From contig NZ_BAAADS010000001.1 of NCBI RefSeq assembly GCF_039522605.1, positions 124,001 to 188,000 on the forward strand: DNA of 64,000 bases. Reading direction: 5' to 3'. Source of the DNA: Lentibacillus siamensis (GTDB lineage Bacteria; Bacillota; Bacilli; Bacillales; Amphibacillaceae). Position numbers and translations under genes: made by a program. Positions 1 through 8,882 of this stretch are shown piece after piece (the stretch's first letter is position 1; each line of letters begins with the position of its first letter). The notes beneath the pieces are model-generated. The model made no database searches and was not told the origin of the DNA. It saw nothing but the letters and a program-made list of their open reading frames with translations.

Positions 1-58
1 TCATATTGTGGAGATCTGCCGAAACCGAATCCTTAATCCGTGTAAAAATGTTCGTCAT
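1..58 (-). CDS. PspA/IM30 family protein (LiaH-like), N-terminal fragment
   Basis: Only the first 19 codons lie in the window; the gene runs off the left edge. They read MTNIFTRIKDSVSADLHNM, the typical opening of PspA/IM30 (LiaH/YvqH-type) proteins, which bind the inner face of a stressed membrane as coiled-coil oligomers. The start is preceded by AAAGGAGCG at good spacing. It follows a small membrane-protein gene by about 20 bp, as in lia/psp-type envelope-stress operons. The family call rests on a short N-terminus, so it is likely but not certain. Confidence 0.7.
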   Translation of the reverse strand, partial: MTNIFTRIKDSVSADLHNM

Positions 59-78
59 GGTTATTCGCTCCTTTTGAT

Positions 79-432
79 TTATCGATTTATTTCTGCCCAT
101 TGGCGCTCAAAATTTTGAAATGGATCATCACTTTCTACAAATTGTCCTGCAGGTTCCACATCATCTTCTTTCCAGTTTTTATAAATCAGATACAGCACAT
201 ACGCTGCTGCAACTCCGATCACTGCATAAATATTGGAAAGACCAATACTAAGAACAATCAACCCGGCAATGACCCAGCCGATTTTCCCTGCTGTTGAATC
301 ACTTTTAACAAACTTTTTAAAAATCACATACAACAGCCATACACTTAGACCAAGCAGAATCATCGGTCCAATATTTGCAAGCAGGATGAAAAAGGCAACC
401 AGGCCTCCAACAAACAACATAAATTTCTTCAT
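79..432 (-). CDS. small membrane protein upstream of pspA (LiaI-like context)
   Basis: A 117-residue protein with four hydrophobic stretches in the first ~80 residues (MKKFMLFVGGLVAFFILL, then three more) and an acidic C-terminal tail ending FQNFERQWAEINR. Its partner is probably the PspA-like gene directly downstream. LiaI of B. subtilis has the same size, multi-pass plan and acidic tail ending in an E-W-E type motif, and works as a membrane anchor for LiaH. I infer the same role. The start at 432 is chosen because AAAGGAGG lies 8 nt upstream; a longer reading to 471 has no such site. Confidence 0.6.
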   Translation of the reverse strand: MKKFMLFVGGLVAFFILLANIGPMILLGLSVWLLYVIFKKFVKSDSTAGKIGWVIAGLIVLSIGLSNIYAVIGVAAAYVLYLIYKNWKEDDVEPAGQFVESDDPFQNFERQWAEINR

Positions 433-530
433 GCATTCCGCCTCCTTTCTTAACTCAATCTTACCGAACAAAGCGCTCGTGCGTAATGATCCCCAGCCAT
501 ATTTTTAACTAGGTCTAAGGGCGTATATCG

Positions 531-573
531 CAAAAAATAAGGTGCACCGCATGTATCTGGCGGAACACCTTAT
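531..573 (-). terminator. intrinsic terminator after the monooxygenase gene
   Basis: On the minus strand the stem ATAAGGTG/CACCTTAT (537-544 and 566-573), extended inward by CCGC/GCGG, is followed by TTTTTT. It lies 24 bp past the stop of the LLM-class gene. Confidence 0.8.
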
Positions 574-596
574 GATCGAGAACTTTAGCAAATGGA

Positions 597-1577
597 CTAT
601 TGACTTAGCTGCAACTCCTCTGCCAGCAGCCGGTACGATTTCAATCTTGCTTCATAACTGTGGGTAATCGTCACCAGCATTAATTCATCGACATTATAGA
701 ATTCCTGTAATTCCTCCAACTGCCTTCTGACTTCTTGCGGATTTCCGATAATCATTTTCTGCTGCATGTTCCGAATTGTCTCCTTTTCCTCGGCTGAGAA
801 AACATAGCCTTGAGCGGCATCAACCGACGGCACCATCCCATCGCCTTCCCCTTTAGCCTTCTGAATATTCCATAACATACTGCTAAATGCCAGTTGTTCC
901 GCTTCCGCCGTTGTTTCGGCACAAATAACTGAAACAGTCACAATTGTTCGCAGTCCCTTATCCTTGTATTTTTTTACAATTTCCGGACCGTCCGCATCAC
1001 TCATAAAATGGCCAAATACATACGGCAAACCTTTTTCGGCAGCCAGTGTGGCACTTTTTTCACTCGTTCCAAGCAGCCATACCTCAGGAGAAGTATCGGG
1101 AACCGGAGATGGCTTGATTTTGGAATACATCTGATCTTCCGCAAAATCGTTATGTAAAAAATGCATTAAGTCATCAAGCTTTTCCGGAATCTGGCGTACA
1201 TTTTGCAAAAAATCACCGGAAAGTGCAATGGATGCTTCCGCCGATCCGCCTGGTGCCCGACCGATTCCTAAGTCAAGGCGGCCCGGGTATAACGTCGCCA
1301 GCAGATTATATGTCTCCGCAACGCGAAATGGCTTGTAATGCGGTAGAAGAACTGCACCTGCACCAATTCGAATCCGCTCTGAACGAGACCCAATTATGCC
1401 CAGCATCACATCGGGGTTCGGACAGGCAAGACCCGTCATATCATGATGTTCAGCAATCCAATACCTTGTAAACCCGAGCTCATCTGCCTGTATCGCCAGT
1501 TCAACCGATGCATGAAGCGCATCACGTGCTGTTTTTCCGGATGATATGGGTGACTGATCCAAAATACTGAGTTTCAT
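597..1577 (-). CDS. LLM-class flavin-dependent oxidoreductase (luciferase-like monooxygenase)
   Basis: A 326-residue cytoplasmic protein of the bacterial-luciferase-like (TIM-barrel, FMN-dependent) family. Family features are visible: MKLSILDQSPISSG at the start, YWIAEHHDM near residue 40, IRIGAGAVLLPHYKP near 70-85, and LDLGIGRAPGG near 105. The length matches the single-domain subgroup close to B. subtilis YwcH/YceB (MsnO8-like). The substrate cannot be told from sequence. The start overlaps the stop of the upstream DUF1836 gene (ATGA), so the two are translationally coupled and share a transcript. Confidence 0.9.
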   Translation of the reverse strand: MKLSILDQSPISSGKTARDALHASVELAIQADELGFTRYWIAEHHDMTGLACPNPDVMLGIIGSRSERIRIGAGAVLLPHYKPFRVAETYNLLATLYPGRLDLGIGRAPGGSAEASIALSGDFLQNVRQIPEKLDDLMHFLHNDFAEDQMYSKIKPSPVPDTSPEVWLLGTSEKSATLAAEKGLPYVFGHFMSDADGPEIVKKYKDKGLRTIVTVSVICAETTAEAEQLAFSSMLWNIQKAKGEGDGMVPSVDAAQGYVFSAEEKETIRNMQQKMIIGNPQEVRRQLEELQEFYNVDELMLVTITHSYEARLKSYRLLAEELQLSQ

Positions 1578-2170
1578 AGTTGTTGCCCCTTTTGATCAAT
1601 CTTTTCATTACCGATAGCATCCACCATTTTTTCCGCAGCCCGCCGATAATAATTACTCATATTTGTCAACACCGCAATCATCAACAACTGTTCGACATAG
1701 TCCTGATTGTCATCATCCAGCTGCTGCACCTCATGATGGACAGCATCCAAGTGTTCATATACAGCATTTGTAAACAGATCAACATTATCTTCGTCCAGTT
1801 TCAGGTAGCTTTTATAAATGTCCTGCAGATTACATTCTTCCTCCATTAATTTTTGATTTAATTTTTCCAGCGTCTGTTTCACATCATTGATGGATAATGA
1901 ACCTTTCATCTGATAAATCATGCTGATCAGCATCAAATGTTCTCTGGAATATTTTTTATTTTTAATCGGAAAAAACAACTTACCTTTAGCATAGTTATTA
2001 ATCATTGTCTTTGTCAGCACTTTTTCATGTTCATTTCGCTTGGTATCCGCAAATTTATTTTCAAAAAGTTGGATAACCTGATCCATATAAAGGCTTAATT
2101 CCGGTATATCCTCCAATGATAATTGCGATTCCAGATGCATATTTTCTATTGATTGTTCCACGTTATTCAT
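1574..2170 (-). CDS. DUF1836 domain protein
   Basis: A 198-residue soluble protein. The region around residues 45-100 (KVLTKTMINNYAKGKLFFP, then KKYSREHLMLISMIYQMKG) is the DUF1836 signature, thought to form a MerR-like DNA-binding fold; the rest is acidic and helical. Function is unknown. The start MNNVEQS at 2170 is favoured because homologues begin there; a further in-frame start at 2209 has no better ribosome site. It overlaps the monooxygenase gene by 4 bp. A direct regulatory link is only an inference. Confidence 0.75.
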   Translation of the reverse strand: MNNVEQSIENMHLESQLSLEDIPELSLYMDQVIQLFENKFADTKRNEHEKVLTKTMINNYAKGKLFFPIKNKKYSREHLMLISMIYQMKGSLSINDVKQTLEKLNQKLMEEECNLQDIYKSYLKLDEDNVDLFTNAVYEHLDAVHHEVQQLDDDNQDYVEQLLMIAVLTNMSNYYRRAAEKMVDAIGNEKIDQKGQQL

Positions 2171-2301
2171 AATAAAACCCCAATTTGCTTTTTTGTATAT
2201 TATACGCAAAAGTTCCAGGTAAGTAAATGTTGACTACATAATGATATATGTATATTATTGTTATATAGTTTTTAAAACTACATATAAAGGAGTTAATGTT
2301 T

Positions 2302-2949
2302 ATGAGCGTTTATATTCGTGAACCAGTGAATGGACTGACACATTTATTCGGGGCGATTCTTTCGGTTGCAGGGTTGCTCGCCCTTATTATCAAAGCGGCA
2401 GAAACATCGGAATCAGCACTGGCCGTGATTGCAGTTGCCATTTTTGGAATTAGCATGATACTCCTGTACAGTGCATCAGCGACATATCATATGGTCATCG
2501 CAAAAGACCGGGTCATCGCGTTTCTGCGACGCATTGATCACTCAATGATTTTCGTGCTGATTGCCGGAACATATACCCCGCTTTGTCTAATCAGTCTGCA
2601 AGGGGCTACCGGCTGGATACTGTTCGGAGTCATTAGCGCCATCGCTATTGCCGGCGTAACCTTTAAATTAGTTTGGTTTCATGCACCAAGACTTCTATCA
2701 ACTCTTCTGTATGTTGCAATGGGGTGGATTGTCATTTTTTACAGTTCGCACCTGCTGCCGATTATAGGCGGGGAAGGAATGTTTATGCTCGTTTTGGGCG
2801 GGATGTTTTACACAGTTGGCGCGCTTATTTACTGGAAAAAGCCAAAATACCTGTCGTTTAAACATTTTGGCTTTCACGAAATTTTCCATCTGTTTATTCT
2901 AGCCGGAAGTCTGTTTCATTTTGTTTGTATATATGGATATGTATTATAA
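2302..2949 (+). CDS. hemolysin III family (TrhA/YqfA-like) membrane protein
   Basis: A 215-residue integral membrane protein with seven hydrophobic segments, of the PAQR/hemolysin III family. Family marks are the opening REPVNGLTHLFGAI, SASATYHM (the conserved S-x3-H after segment 2), RIDHSMIFVLIAGTYTP, and the late GFHEIFHLFILAGSLFHF with its metal-site-type histidines. The cellular role is not settled; some relatives affect membrane lipid homeostasis. The start at 2302 is chosen over 2296 because AAAGGAG ends 9 nt before it and only 3 nt before the other. It is transcribed divergently from the DUF1836 gene. Confidence 0.88.
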   Translation: MSVYIREPVNGLTHLFGAILSVAGLLALIIKAAETSESALAVIAVAIFGISMILLYSASATYHMVIAKDRVIAFLRRIDHSMIFVLIAGTYTPLCLISLQGATGWILFGVISAIAIAGVTFKLVWFHAPRLLSTLLYVAMGWIVIFYSSHLLPIIGGEGMFMLVLGGMFYTVGALIYWKKPKYLSFKHFGFHEIFHLFILAGSLFHFVCIYGYVL

Positions 2950-2978
2950 AAAAGCAGCTGTGATAGCTGCTTTTTTTC
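2950..2978. terminator. bidirectional terminator between convergent genes
   Basis: The stem AGCAGCT/AGCTGCT (2953-2959 and 2965-2971) is flanked by A6 on the left and T7 on the right, so it can end transcription of both the hemolysin III gene and the convergent MFS gene. Confidence 0.88.
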
Positions 2979-4164
2979 ATTGACTTTCCACTGCTTCAAC
3001 CGGCTTTTCTTTTTTTGTGAAAAACAGACTGTAAATAAGCAGCAGAATGAGGATGCTAATCATCGAAAATCCATAAATAAAATGATAACTGGTAGCGGCC
3101 GCCAGCATTCCCAATCCGGTTGAACCGATTGCCATTCCCAGATCCATCGCGGAAAAGAACATCGCGTTTGCTGTTCCCTGTTTTTCTCTAGCCACCAGAC
3201 CTACTGCAATCGCCTGGAGTGTTGGTGTTACAATCCCATAGGAAATACCATAAAATACCCCGGCAGCAAGCAATGTCATCGTATGATGGGTAATCGATAA
3301 CAGAAATAATCCGATCATTCCGGAAATCACTGCAGGATAGATCACAACTTTATGTCCGTAATTATCATACCATTTCCCCGAAAAAGGCCGGATAACGGTC
3401 ATCATAATTGTCATGATAAGGAAGAATAATGAAACAGATGGCAAACCTGCTTCATTGCCAAGTCCACTCAGGAAACTGATTACTCCGCCTAATGTGATCG
3501 TGAAAAACACGGTCAAAATACACGGAAATAACGCCTTTTTGTCAAAAACATACGCTTTAAACGTAATATCTTTTGAATTGCCGCTATTCGAATTCGGGAT
3601 TTCAGGTGTTCTTACAAAGAAACAGAGAATTAGTGCAGCTACAGTAAGCAGTACAGACAAGATAATCATAACATTATAGGAAATAAACTGCAGGATTGCT
3701 AAGGCAAACATCGGCGCTACACTTGTTCCAATACTTGTAGCCATCCCATAATAACCAATGCCTTCACCAAGCCGTTTAACCGGAATGATTGTGGTAGCCA
3801 TCGTTGCAAAAATGGTTGAACCAATCCCAAAACCGATACCATGTAATACTCGTAAACAAAGCAGCACAAAAACAGAATCCTGTCCATAGCTTAATGCGAT
3901 GGACAAGATTAGAAAAACCAGTGCAAGTGAACTAATTAATTTCATGTCAATTTTTTGCATCACATAACCTATCAGCGGCCGGGTTAAGATCGCAGCCGCC
4001 ATAAACACAGTGGTCATTAAACCTGCCTGGGCAGGATCATTTTTAATTGATGTAATATAGGCCGGAAATCCGGCAGTCAACAATTGTAAACAAAGAAAAA
4101 ATAAAAAAGCCATTACAACAATGGCCAAAAACTGTGAAGTCCATAACTTAGGTGCATTTCTCAT
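2977..4164 (-). CDS. MFS efflux transporter
   Basis: A 395-residue major facilitator superfamily protein with about 12 membrane segments. The loop 2-3 motif is present as GYVMQKIDMKL and the DHA1-type motif as RVLHGIGFGIGST. It resembles B. subtilis YwoG-type drug exporters; the substrate is unknown. It starts 6 bp after a MarR-family gene, and the pair forms an operon led by the MarR operator at 4681-4711. A likely scheme is a ligand that releases MarR and is itself exported. The ribosome site is GAAGGA. Confidence 0.88.
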   Translation of the reverse strand: MRNAPKLWTSQFLAIVVMAFLFFLCLQLLTAGFPAYITSIKNDPAQAGLMTTVFMAAAILTRPLIGYVMQKIDMKLISSLALVFLILSIALSYGQDSVFVLLCLRVLHGIGFGIGSTIFATMATTIIPVKRLGEGIGYYGMATSIGTSVAPMFALAILQFISYNVMIILSVLLTVAALILCFFVRTPEIPNSNSGNSKDITFKAYVFDKKALFPCILTVFFTITLGGVISFLSGLGNEAGLPSVSLFFLIMTIMMTVIRPFSGKWYDNYGHKVVIYPAVISGMIGLFLLSITHHTMTLLAAGVFYGISYGIVTPTLQAIAVGLVAREKQGTANAMFFSAMDLGMAIGSTGLGMLAAATSYHFIYGFSMISILILLLIYSLFFTKKEKPVEAVESQ

Positions 4165-4170
4165 ATAAAA

Positions 4171-4632
4171 CTATTCCTTCTTTCTATTCGACTCATATAC
4201 TAATAACGTGTCAATGTTATGTTCCAGTGAGGTTAACACTTCCTGATAGAGTGAGAGTTTCTCCTGGTCAATACCTTCAATAATTTCGCCATATACCTCA
4301 TTCAAATATGGTCCAACCTCTTCCACCAGACGCGATCCTTTTACCGTAATTTGAATTAAAAAGGAGCGGCGGTCTTCCGGATTTTGTACTCGTTCGGTAT
4401 ACGCATGCTTTTCCAGCAGGTCGAGGATTTTTGTCAAGGTAGCCTTATCCTTATCCGAACGCTCAGATAATGTTTTTTGTGTAATCAAACCTGATTCGTA
4501 TAATGTACGAAGCACTGCCCACTGTTCAGTCGTAATGTTAAATTCCTTCAAGTGATGATTGACAATCCGAGCTATTTTTTTGCTTAAACGAACCGAGGCA
4601 GAACCAATGGCTTTATCCATACTCATGAACAT
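4171..4632 (-). CDS. MarR family transcriptional regulator
   Basis: A 153-residue winged-helix regulator. ITTEQWAVLRTLYESG and SERSDKDKATLTKILDLLEK (residues ~40-80) give the helix-turn-helix, followed by the wing with NPEDRRSFLIQIT. MarR proteins are usually dimeric repressors of their own operon. The start at 4632 is chosen because AAGGGAG lies 8 nt upstream. It leads a two-gene operon with an MFS exporter, and a near-palindrome overlaps the -35 box of its promoter, which fits autorepression. Confidence 0.9.
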   Translation of the reverse strand: MFMSMDKAIGSASVRLSKKIARIVNHHLKEFNITTEQWAVLRTLYESGLITQKTLSERSDKDKATLTKILDLLEKHAYTERVQNPEDRRSFLIQITVKGSRLVEEVGPYLNEVYGEIIEGIDQEKLSLYQEVLTSLEHNIDTLLVYESNRKKE

Positions 4633-4663
4633 GGCACAAGCTCCCTTCATTCAATATTTTACA

Positions 4664-4711
4664 AGTATACATCAAAATAAAGTTTGTGTAAATATAATTC
4701 GTATACAAACT
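4664..4711 (-). promoter_or_regulatory. promoter and MarR operator of the marR-MFS operon
   Basis: On the minus strand: -35 TTTACA (4687-4692), a 17-nt spacer, and -10 TATACT (4664-4669). An imperfect inverted repeat with arms AGTTTGTATAC / GTGTAAACAAACT-type (4681-4711) covers the -35 box. Binding there would block RNA polymerase. The boxes are read directly; the identity of the binding protein is inferred from position. Confidence 0.7.
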
Positions 4712-4761
4712 ATATTTTTTAAGAAATGATCCGGCGTGTGCCGGACCATTCCAGAGGTCTT

Positions 4762-5817
4762 CTAGTATTCCACCAAATCAGATTGAATGTAATGGTAAAG
4801 GAGTTCTTCCGTATGATGCAGCGACTTTTCATGGGTTCGTTCATAGGCATGTGACGAATCAATTCCCGGACCGATCAATCCGTGAATGATATCGTGGCCG
4901 GCCCCCATTGCCGCAGATGCATCAGAACCGTAATATGGATAAATATCCAGCTTGTACTTGATATCGTTGGTTTCTGATAGATTTACAAGATGCTTTCGCA
5001 ACCCATAATGGTACGGACCGCTTGCGTCTTTTACACAAATGGAAACGGTATACTCGTCCGTCGACTGCCCATCACCCATGGCACCCATATCCACTGCCAT
5101 ATATTCCACTGTTTCCGGGGTAATATTCGAATTACCGCCATAGCCAATCTCTTCATTGTTGGAAATCAAAAAATGCGTGGTGTATGGCAGCATCACGTTC
5201 TCCTCTTTCAGCCGCTTAATCAGCTGTAAGAGAACTGCAACACTTGCTTTGTCATCGAGATGGCGCGATTTAATGAAGCCGGTGTCCGTCAGCTGTACCC
5301 GCGGGTCAAATGCTACAAAGTCGCCAACTTCAATTCCTAGTGCACGTATGTCATCAGCATTTTCCACTTCCGCATCGATCCGCACTTCCATATTTTCCTG
5401 ATTTCGTTCGGCTTTGCCAGCATCTTTGTACACATGAACTGAAGTCTGGTGCATCAGAATCGTTCCTGTGAACACGTTGCCGCCGGAAGTTTGGATTTCA
5501 CAATACTCCCCTTCTACAGCATTAAAATGGAATCCGCCAATCAGGTCAATGCGCAGCCTTCCATTATCTTTAACTTCTTTAACCATTGCGCCCAATGTGT
5601 CCACATGAGCTGTCAGCATCCGGTGTTCATCATTTTTTTTACCGGGCAGTGTTGCAATCAGGCCACCTTTACGATTTCGATTTGTCTCCACCTGCAAGTC
5701 CTTTAAGTAATCCTCCACAAAACCGATAACTTTGCCGGTATTACCGGATGGACTTGGGATGGATACCAGCTGTTTCAGCACTTCCTTTGTTTCGTTTATG
5801 TTTGGATATGTTGTCAT
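4762..5817 (-). CDS. M42 family metallopeptidase (aminopeptidase)
   Basis: A 351-residue cytoplasmic aminopeptidase of the M42 (FrvX/YsdC/glutamyl aminopeptidase) family, which forms large tetrahedral dodecamers and trims peptides. The two-metal site is intact: AHVDT (His71, Asp73), HLDDK (Asp188), NNEEIG with the catalytic Glu pair 222-223, AVDMGAMGDG (Asp243), and the C-terminal SSHAYERTH. It stands alone with its own ribosome site. A GC-rich stem (4729-4744) follows it, without a strong T-run. Confidence 0.92.
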   Translation of the reverse strand: MTTYPNINETKEVLKQLVSIPSPSGNTGKVIGFVEDYLKDLQVETNRNRKGGLIATLPGKKNDEHRMLTAHVDTLGAMVKEVKDNGRLRIDLIGGFHFNAVEGEYCEIQTSGGNVFTGTILMHQTSVHVYKDAGKAERNQENMEVRIDAEVENADDIRALGIEVGDFVAFDPRVQLTDTGFIKSRHLDDKASVAVLLQLIKRLKEENVMLPYTTHFLISNNEEIGYGGNSNITPETVEYMAVDMGAMGDGQSTDEYTVSICVKDASGPYHYGLRKHLVNLSETNDIKYKLDIYPYYGSDASAAMGAGHDIIHGLIGPGIDSSHAYERTHEKSLHHTEELLYHYIQSDLVEY

Positions 5818-5902
5818 AAAACGCCCTCCCCTTCTATGTATCCAACATTCATTGTAACATTAAAAGAATAGCTTTGGTCATGAAGGCGTTTTACAAAATT
5901 AG

Positions 5903-6271
5903 TTACCGATCTCTTCGCTGAATTATGGGAGCTTTTGGTGAATGGGTTAAATTTCTTTTTTCAATCCTGAGGTATCTAATTTCAATAACTAAGTCCGGAA
6001 ATTGCCAAATTGCTTCTTTAAGCATTTGAAAATACATCTGTTTTTCCAGAATAGATCCGTTCTGCACAAAAGTAAGCGGATGCAATTTCTCTGAACACCG
6101 CATGGCAGAAAGCGTCACAATAAACATGTCTCCAAGCAATGATACTGAGCTTTTAAATTCTTCCGCTGCTTTATCTCCATACCTATTCCAGAAGTTGGGT
6201 TTACAAGCTTTTTTCGTACTGCCTTTGTTCTTAATCCCACAACCTCCATAACATTTGTCCAATCTATACAC
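5903..6271 (-). CDS. hypothetical protein, uncertain gene
   Basis: An open frame of up to 122 codons directly downstream of the DUF3231 gene on the same strand. The assigned start is GTG and has no ribosome site. The N-terminal third is Cys/Gly/Lys-rich and unconvincing, while the C-terminal half (LEKQMYFQMLKEAIWQFPD, IEIRYLRIEK) looks protein-like. I do not recognise it. It may be a remnant whose true beginning is lost. Confidence 0.3.
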   Translation of the reverse strand: MYRLDKCYGGCGIKNKGSTKKACKPNFWNRYGDKAAEEFKSSVSLLGDMFIVTLSAMRCSEKLHPLTFVQNGSILEKQMYFQMLKEAIWQFPDLVIEIRYLRIEKRNLTHSPKAPIIQRRDR

Positions 6272-6275
6272 CTGG

Positions 6276-7298
6276 TTATTTTTGAGTCCGCTTTTTAATT
6301 AACTGGTCCCGATTATCTGCCTGGGGTACCTCTTCCAACCAACCGTTTTTAATCATGATATCTGCGCCTTCTTTCGCAAACCGGCCAACTTCAGCAATAA
6401 GGCGGGAATAAATCAAAGAAAGGTCCGACCTTTGACTTTCCGCAACAGACAAGCCATAAGCTTCCACATTGGCAGCGGATACCAAGCTCAAATGATACAT
6501 CATTAATTTGTCGGAAAAAGCAGCTTCAGTTGAATTTTTCGCACTTTCATCCCAACCCATTGGCGATTGAACATCACTTTCAAGAAGTTTATCAGAAAAC
6601 ATTTTTATATGTTTTTTTGCAATATCTTTACCCTTTAACATATAGTCTCTGACATATTGTGATTTAGCGGTTTGACCAAAACCGATACATACCATAAAAC
6701 CGATTGAATTTGTCTGGATGTTTGCGTTTAAATGGGAGATTTCAACCGCATTGAGGGGTCTTTTATCACTGAATAATGAATAACCATCCATGTATTTTTT
6801 GTTTTTCACAAACTCCGCTTTTTGCGGTACTGAAATATATGGAGATCTGATAAGCAAACCTTTTGAAAGCAGGGCTTCTGTCGTTTGATTAAACTGCATG
6901 GAAGCATTTGAAAGGCAATTAGAGAAAAAGGTGCGAATATCTGCACGAGTCGACACCGACAGAAATCTTCCATATCGGGGGATTCCTAATTTTCCCATCG
7001 TATTATTGTAAGATAAATAAAACGTATCATCAAACAAGGGCGGCGCTTTTAAATTGACATCCTTTTCAGTGAACCCAATCGGAACTGGGAAGTTTTCCTG
7101 AGCAAAGATACTTTTGAGATCATCCATAATTTGAATAGCTTGATCGTAAGCCGCTTGAACGTGGGTTCGTACATCCTGATCCTGAATATAACCAAGCCCG
7201 TAACTAAAAACAGTACTGGTCATACTGTTCAACATATAGGTTGACCAAAGGGCTCCAATTTCCGATGCCGTTAAAGGTTTGTAATTAGCTTCGCCCAT
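6276..7298 (-). CDS. DUF3231 family protein
   Basis: A 340-residue protein made of two similar ~165-residue halves, each opening with the family motif: LTASEIGALWSTYMLNSMTS in the first and LNAVEISHLNANIQTNSIGF in the second. DUF3231 proteins are common in spore-forming Bacillaceae and are predicted ferritin-like or helical-bundle folds; no biochemical role is known to me. The start at 7298 has GGAGTGG 6-8 nt upstream; the longer reading to 7331 lacks one. Expression in sporulation would be a guess. Confidence 0.8.
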   Translation of the reverse strand: MGEANYKPLTASEIGALWSTYMLNSMTSTVFSYGLGYIQDQDVRTHVQAAYDQAIQIMDDLKSIFAQENFPVPIGFTEKDVNLKAPPLFDDTFYLSYNNTMGKLGIPRYGRFLSVSTRADIRTFFSNCLSNASMQFNQTTEALLSKGLLIRSPYISVPQKAEFVKNKKYMDGYSLFSDKRPLNAVEISHLNANIQTNSIGFMVCIGFGQTAKSQYVRDYMLKGKDIAKKHIKMFSDKLLESDVQSPMGWDESAKNSTEAAFSDKLMMYHLSLVSAANVEAYGLSVAESQRSDLSLIYSRLIAEVGRFAKEGADIMIKNGWLEEVPQADNRDQLIKKRTQK

Positions 7299-7573
7299 AA
7301 ATACCACTCCAGTATGATTTATTGTTTTCACATAAAGTATTTTACACTTCTTATCTAAGAATATTCATTGGGGTGATGAAGGCTAATCAGCATAGCTATT
7401 TATTCCACGTTCGATCCGTAAATGGAATACATTTTTTAAAAACCGTTCTATTGACCAGCGTGATCGATAAATCTCACTGCGGGAATCTAATCTTATCCTT
7501 AATCCTGATAATAATCTTTTTTGGAAGGAGATAAACTAAATGCCAACAGTATAGACATAATCCAGTGGTAAAA

Positions 7574-7978
7574 TTACCCTTCAATTACTTTTACAATATA
7601 TTTTCTACTGGCTCTCGGTCCGTCAAATTCGCAAAAATAAACGCCTTGCCATGTACCGAGAACTAGTTCGCCATCGGAAATGATCAACGTCTGTGCATGT
7701 CCGATGGTGCTTGTTTTCAAATGAGCGGCGGTGTTTCCCTCACCATGCCTGTCTCTGGGATGCTCCCAGGGGTAGGCCTCGTCAAGCCGCATCAGCATGT
7801 CAGTTTTTACATCCACATCCGCATTTTCATTCACGGTAATCCCTGCAGTAGTGTGCAGAGACGATACAACTCCAATGCCATCTTTTATATTATTATCGCG
7901 GATCCACTGTTCAATAGTGGGCGTAATATCAATCATGTCAGAGTGTTTATCCGTACTTAGATTAAATATTTTTTCCAT
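7574..7978 (-). CDS. YjbQ/UPF0047 family protein
   Basis: A 134-residue protein of the compact UPF0047 (YjbQ) family, annotated by some as secondary thiamine-phosphate synthase because a few members complement thiamine auxotrophs weakly. Conserved residues are present: SLHTTAGITVNENAD, PWEHPRDRHGEGNTAAHLK, and GTWQGVYFCEFDGPR near the C-terminus. The start at 7978 is chosen from AAAGGA 9 nt upstream and from family length; the extra N-terminal residues of the longer frame are not family-like. It sits at the edge of a region of decayed genes. Confidence 0.88.
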   Translation of the reverse strand: MEKIFNLSTDKHSDMIDITPTIEQWIRDNNIKDGIGVVSSLHTTAGITVNENADVDVKTDMLMRLDEAYPWEHPRDRHGEGNTAAHLKTSTIGHAQTLIISDGELVLGTWQGVYFCEFDGPRASRKYIVKVIEG

Positions 7979-8107
7979 TTTAGGTATCCTTTCGCTTATA
8001 TCCTTTTTGTTCATTCTACTGCAATTTGTTTTGAAATTAAACGGATGTAGTACTAGTTTACATAACCCCGTAACCATGGAATTCTTCACTGGTTTTTGCT
8101 GGCACAG

Positions 8108-8383
8108 CTATAGTAAGTAAAAATCCCCTGGACTAAGCCAGTCTTGAAGATTGCTTAAAAAGGTCAAAAACACATCGCGATCTTCATTAAGGATACCTTC
8201 AAAGTCGATATTTACGCCTGCATATCCTTTTGTCGAATCCAAGTTAAAACTGTTATTAATCCTGTTTATTCGAAAAGTTTCTTTGTTTGAATCAGTTAAA
8301 TCGCCTATATACACTTTTGCCACTTCATCTTTAGTAATAAATAATGCCCCCAAAGTTATGACCCAATTCATGTAGAGGAACAC
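8108..8383 (-). pseudogene. fragment of a glycoside hydrolase family 18 (YaaH/YdhD-type) protein
   Basis: About 90 codons. The centre reads YAGVNIDFEGILNEDRD, which is the catalytic strand of GH18 enzymes (DxxDxE-type, here IDFE), followed by FLTFLSNLQDWLSPG, the matching helix of spore-associated LysM-GH18 proteins. A full domain would be ~300 residues, with LysM repeats in front. Neither the rest of the barrel nor a signal sequence is present. There is no ribosome site, so this is a remnant. Confidence 0.65.
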
Positions 8384-8613
8384 TTAAAGGCCCTCCAATG
8401 AAAAAGAGGAACGATAAAACATAGACAGAATGCTAAAACACTTAAAAGATCAACCCTTCCTATAAATCGTCTTATTCAAGAAGTGCGCCCGATCGTATTG
8501 CAGCATAGTCAAATCTAGTACCTGACCATAAAAAATAACCCCTCGTGTGCTTGATGGGCAATTGAGGGATCATTTTCGCTCTTGCGCCGCCCCTCTTGTT
8601 GGGGTTCGGTCTA

Positions 8614-8846
8614 TTATACCGTAGGCGTTACAGCGTCTACGGTAATATAAAGTTCTTTCTCCATTTTATTTACTTTGTCAACAATAAAATCCATTTCATT
8701 GATTCTCGATTCGTTCGTTAATTCAAACTGGCTCCCAACACTTCCAGCTTTGTTTCTATAGTGTCAAATCGACTATGCATTTCTGATTTCATACTTTTCA
8801 TTTCTTTGTTCATTTCTGTCAGCAAATCAAGAATTTCCTTATCCAC
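8614..8846 (-). pseudogene. small coiled-coil protein gene broken by a frameshift
   Basis: AGAGGTGAT precedes a GTG start at 8846. The first frame gives 42 residues, a Met/Glu/Lys heptad-like coil (LLTEMNKEMKSMKSEM...), and stops at 8718. Continuing in the next frame gives FELTNESRINEMDFIVDK and VNKMEKELYITVDAV up to a stop at 8614. The two parts join into one ~76-residue protein if a single T is restored near 8723. The last codons overlap a hairpin (TACCGTAG/CTACGGTA arms, 8617-8644). A sequencing error is the alternative explanation. Confidence 0.55.
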
Positions 8847-8882
8847 TCTTATCACCTCTGTGATAATTATAATATAGATTAA

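Noticed and set aside
7540..7555. Strong ribosome site GGAAGGAG followed by a 4-codon frame (MPTV)
   Set aside because: Too short to call a gene; perhaps the leftover start of a deleted one.
8530..8568. Possible terminator CCCTC/GAGGG with a T-run on the minus strand
   Set aside because: Only 5-6 paired bases around a 19-nt loop, in a decayed region; not convincing enough to list.
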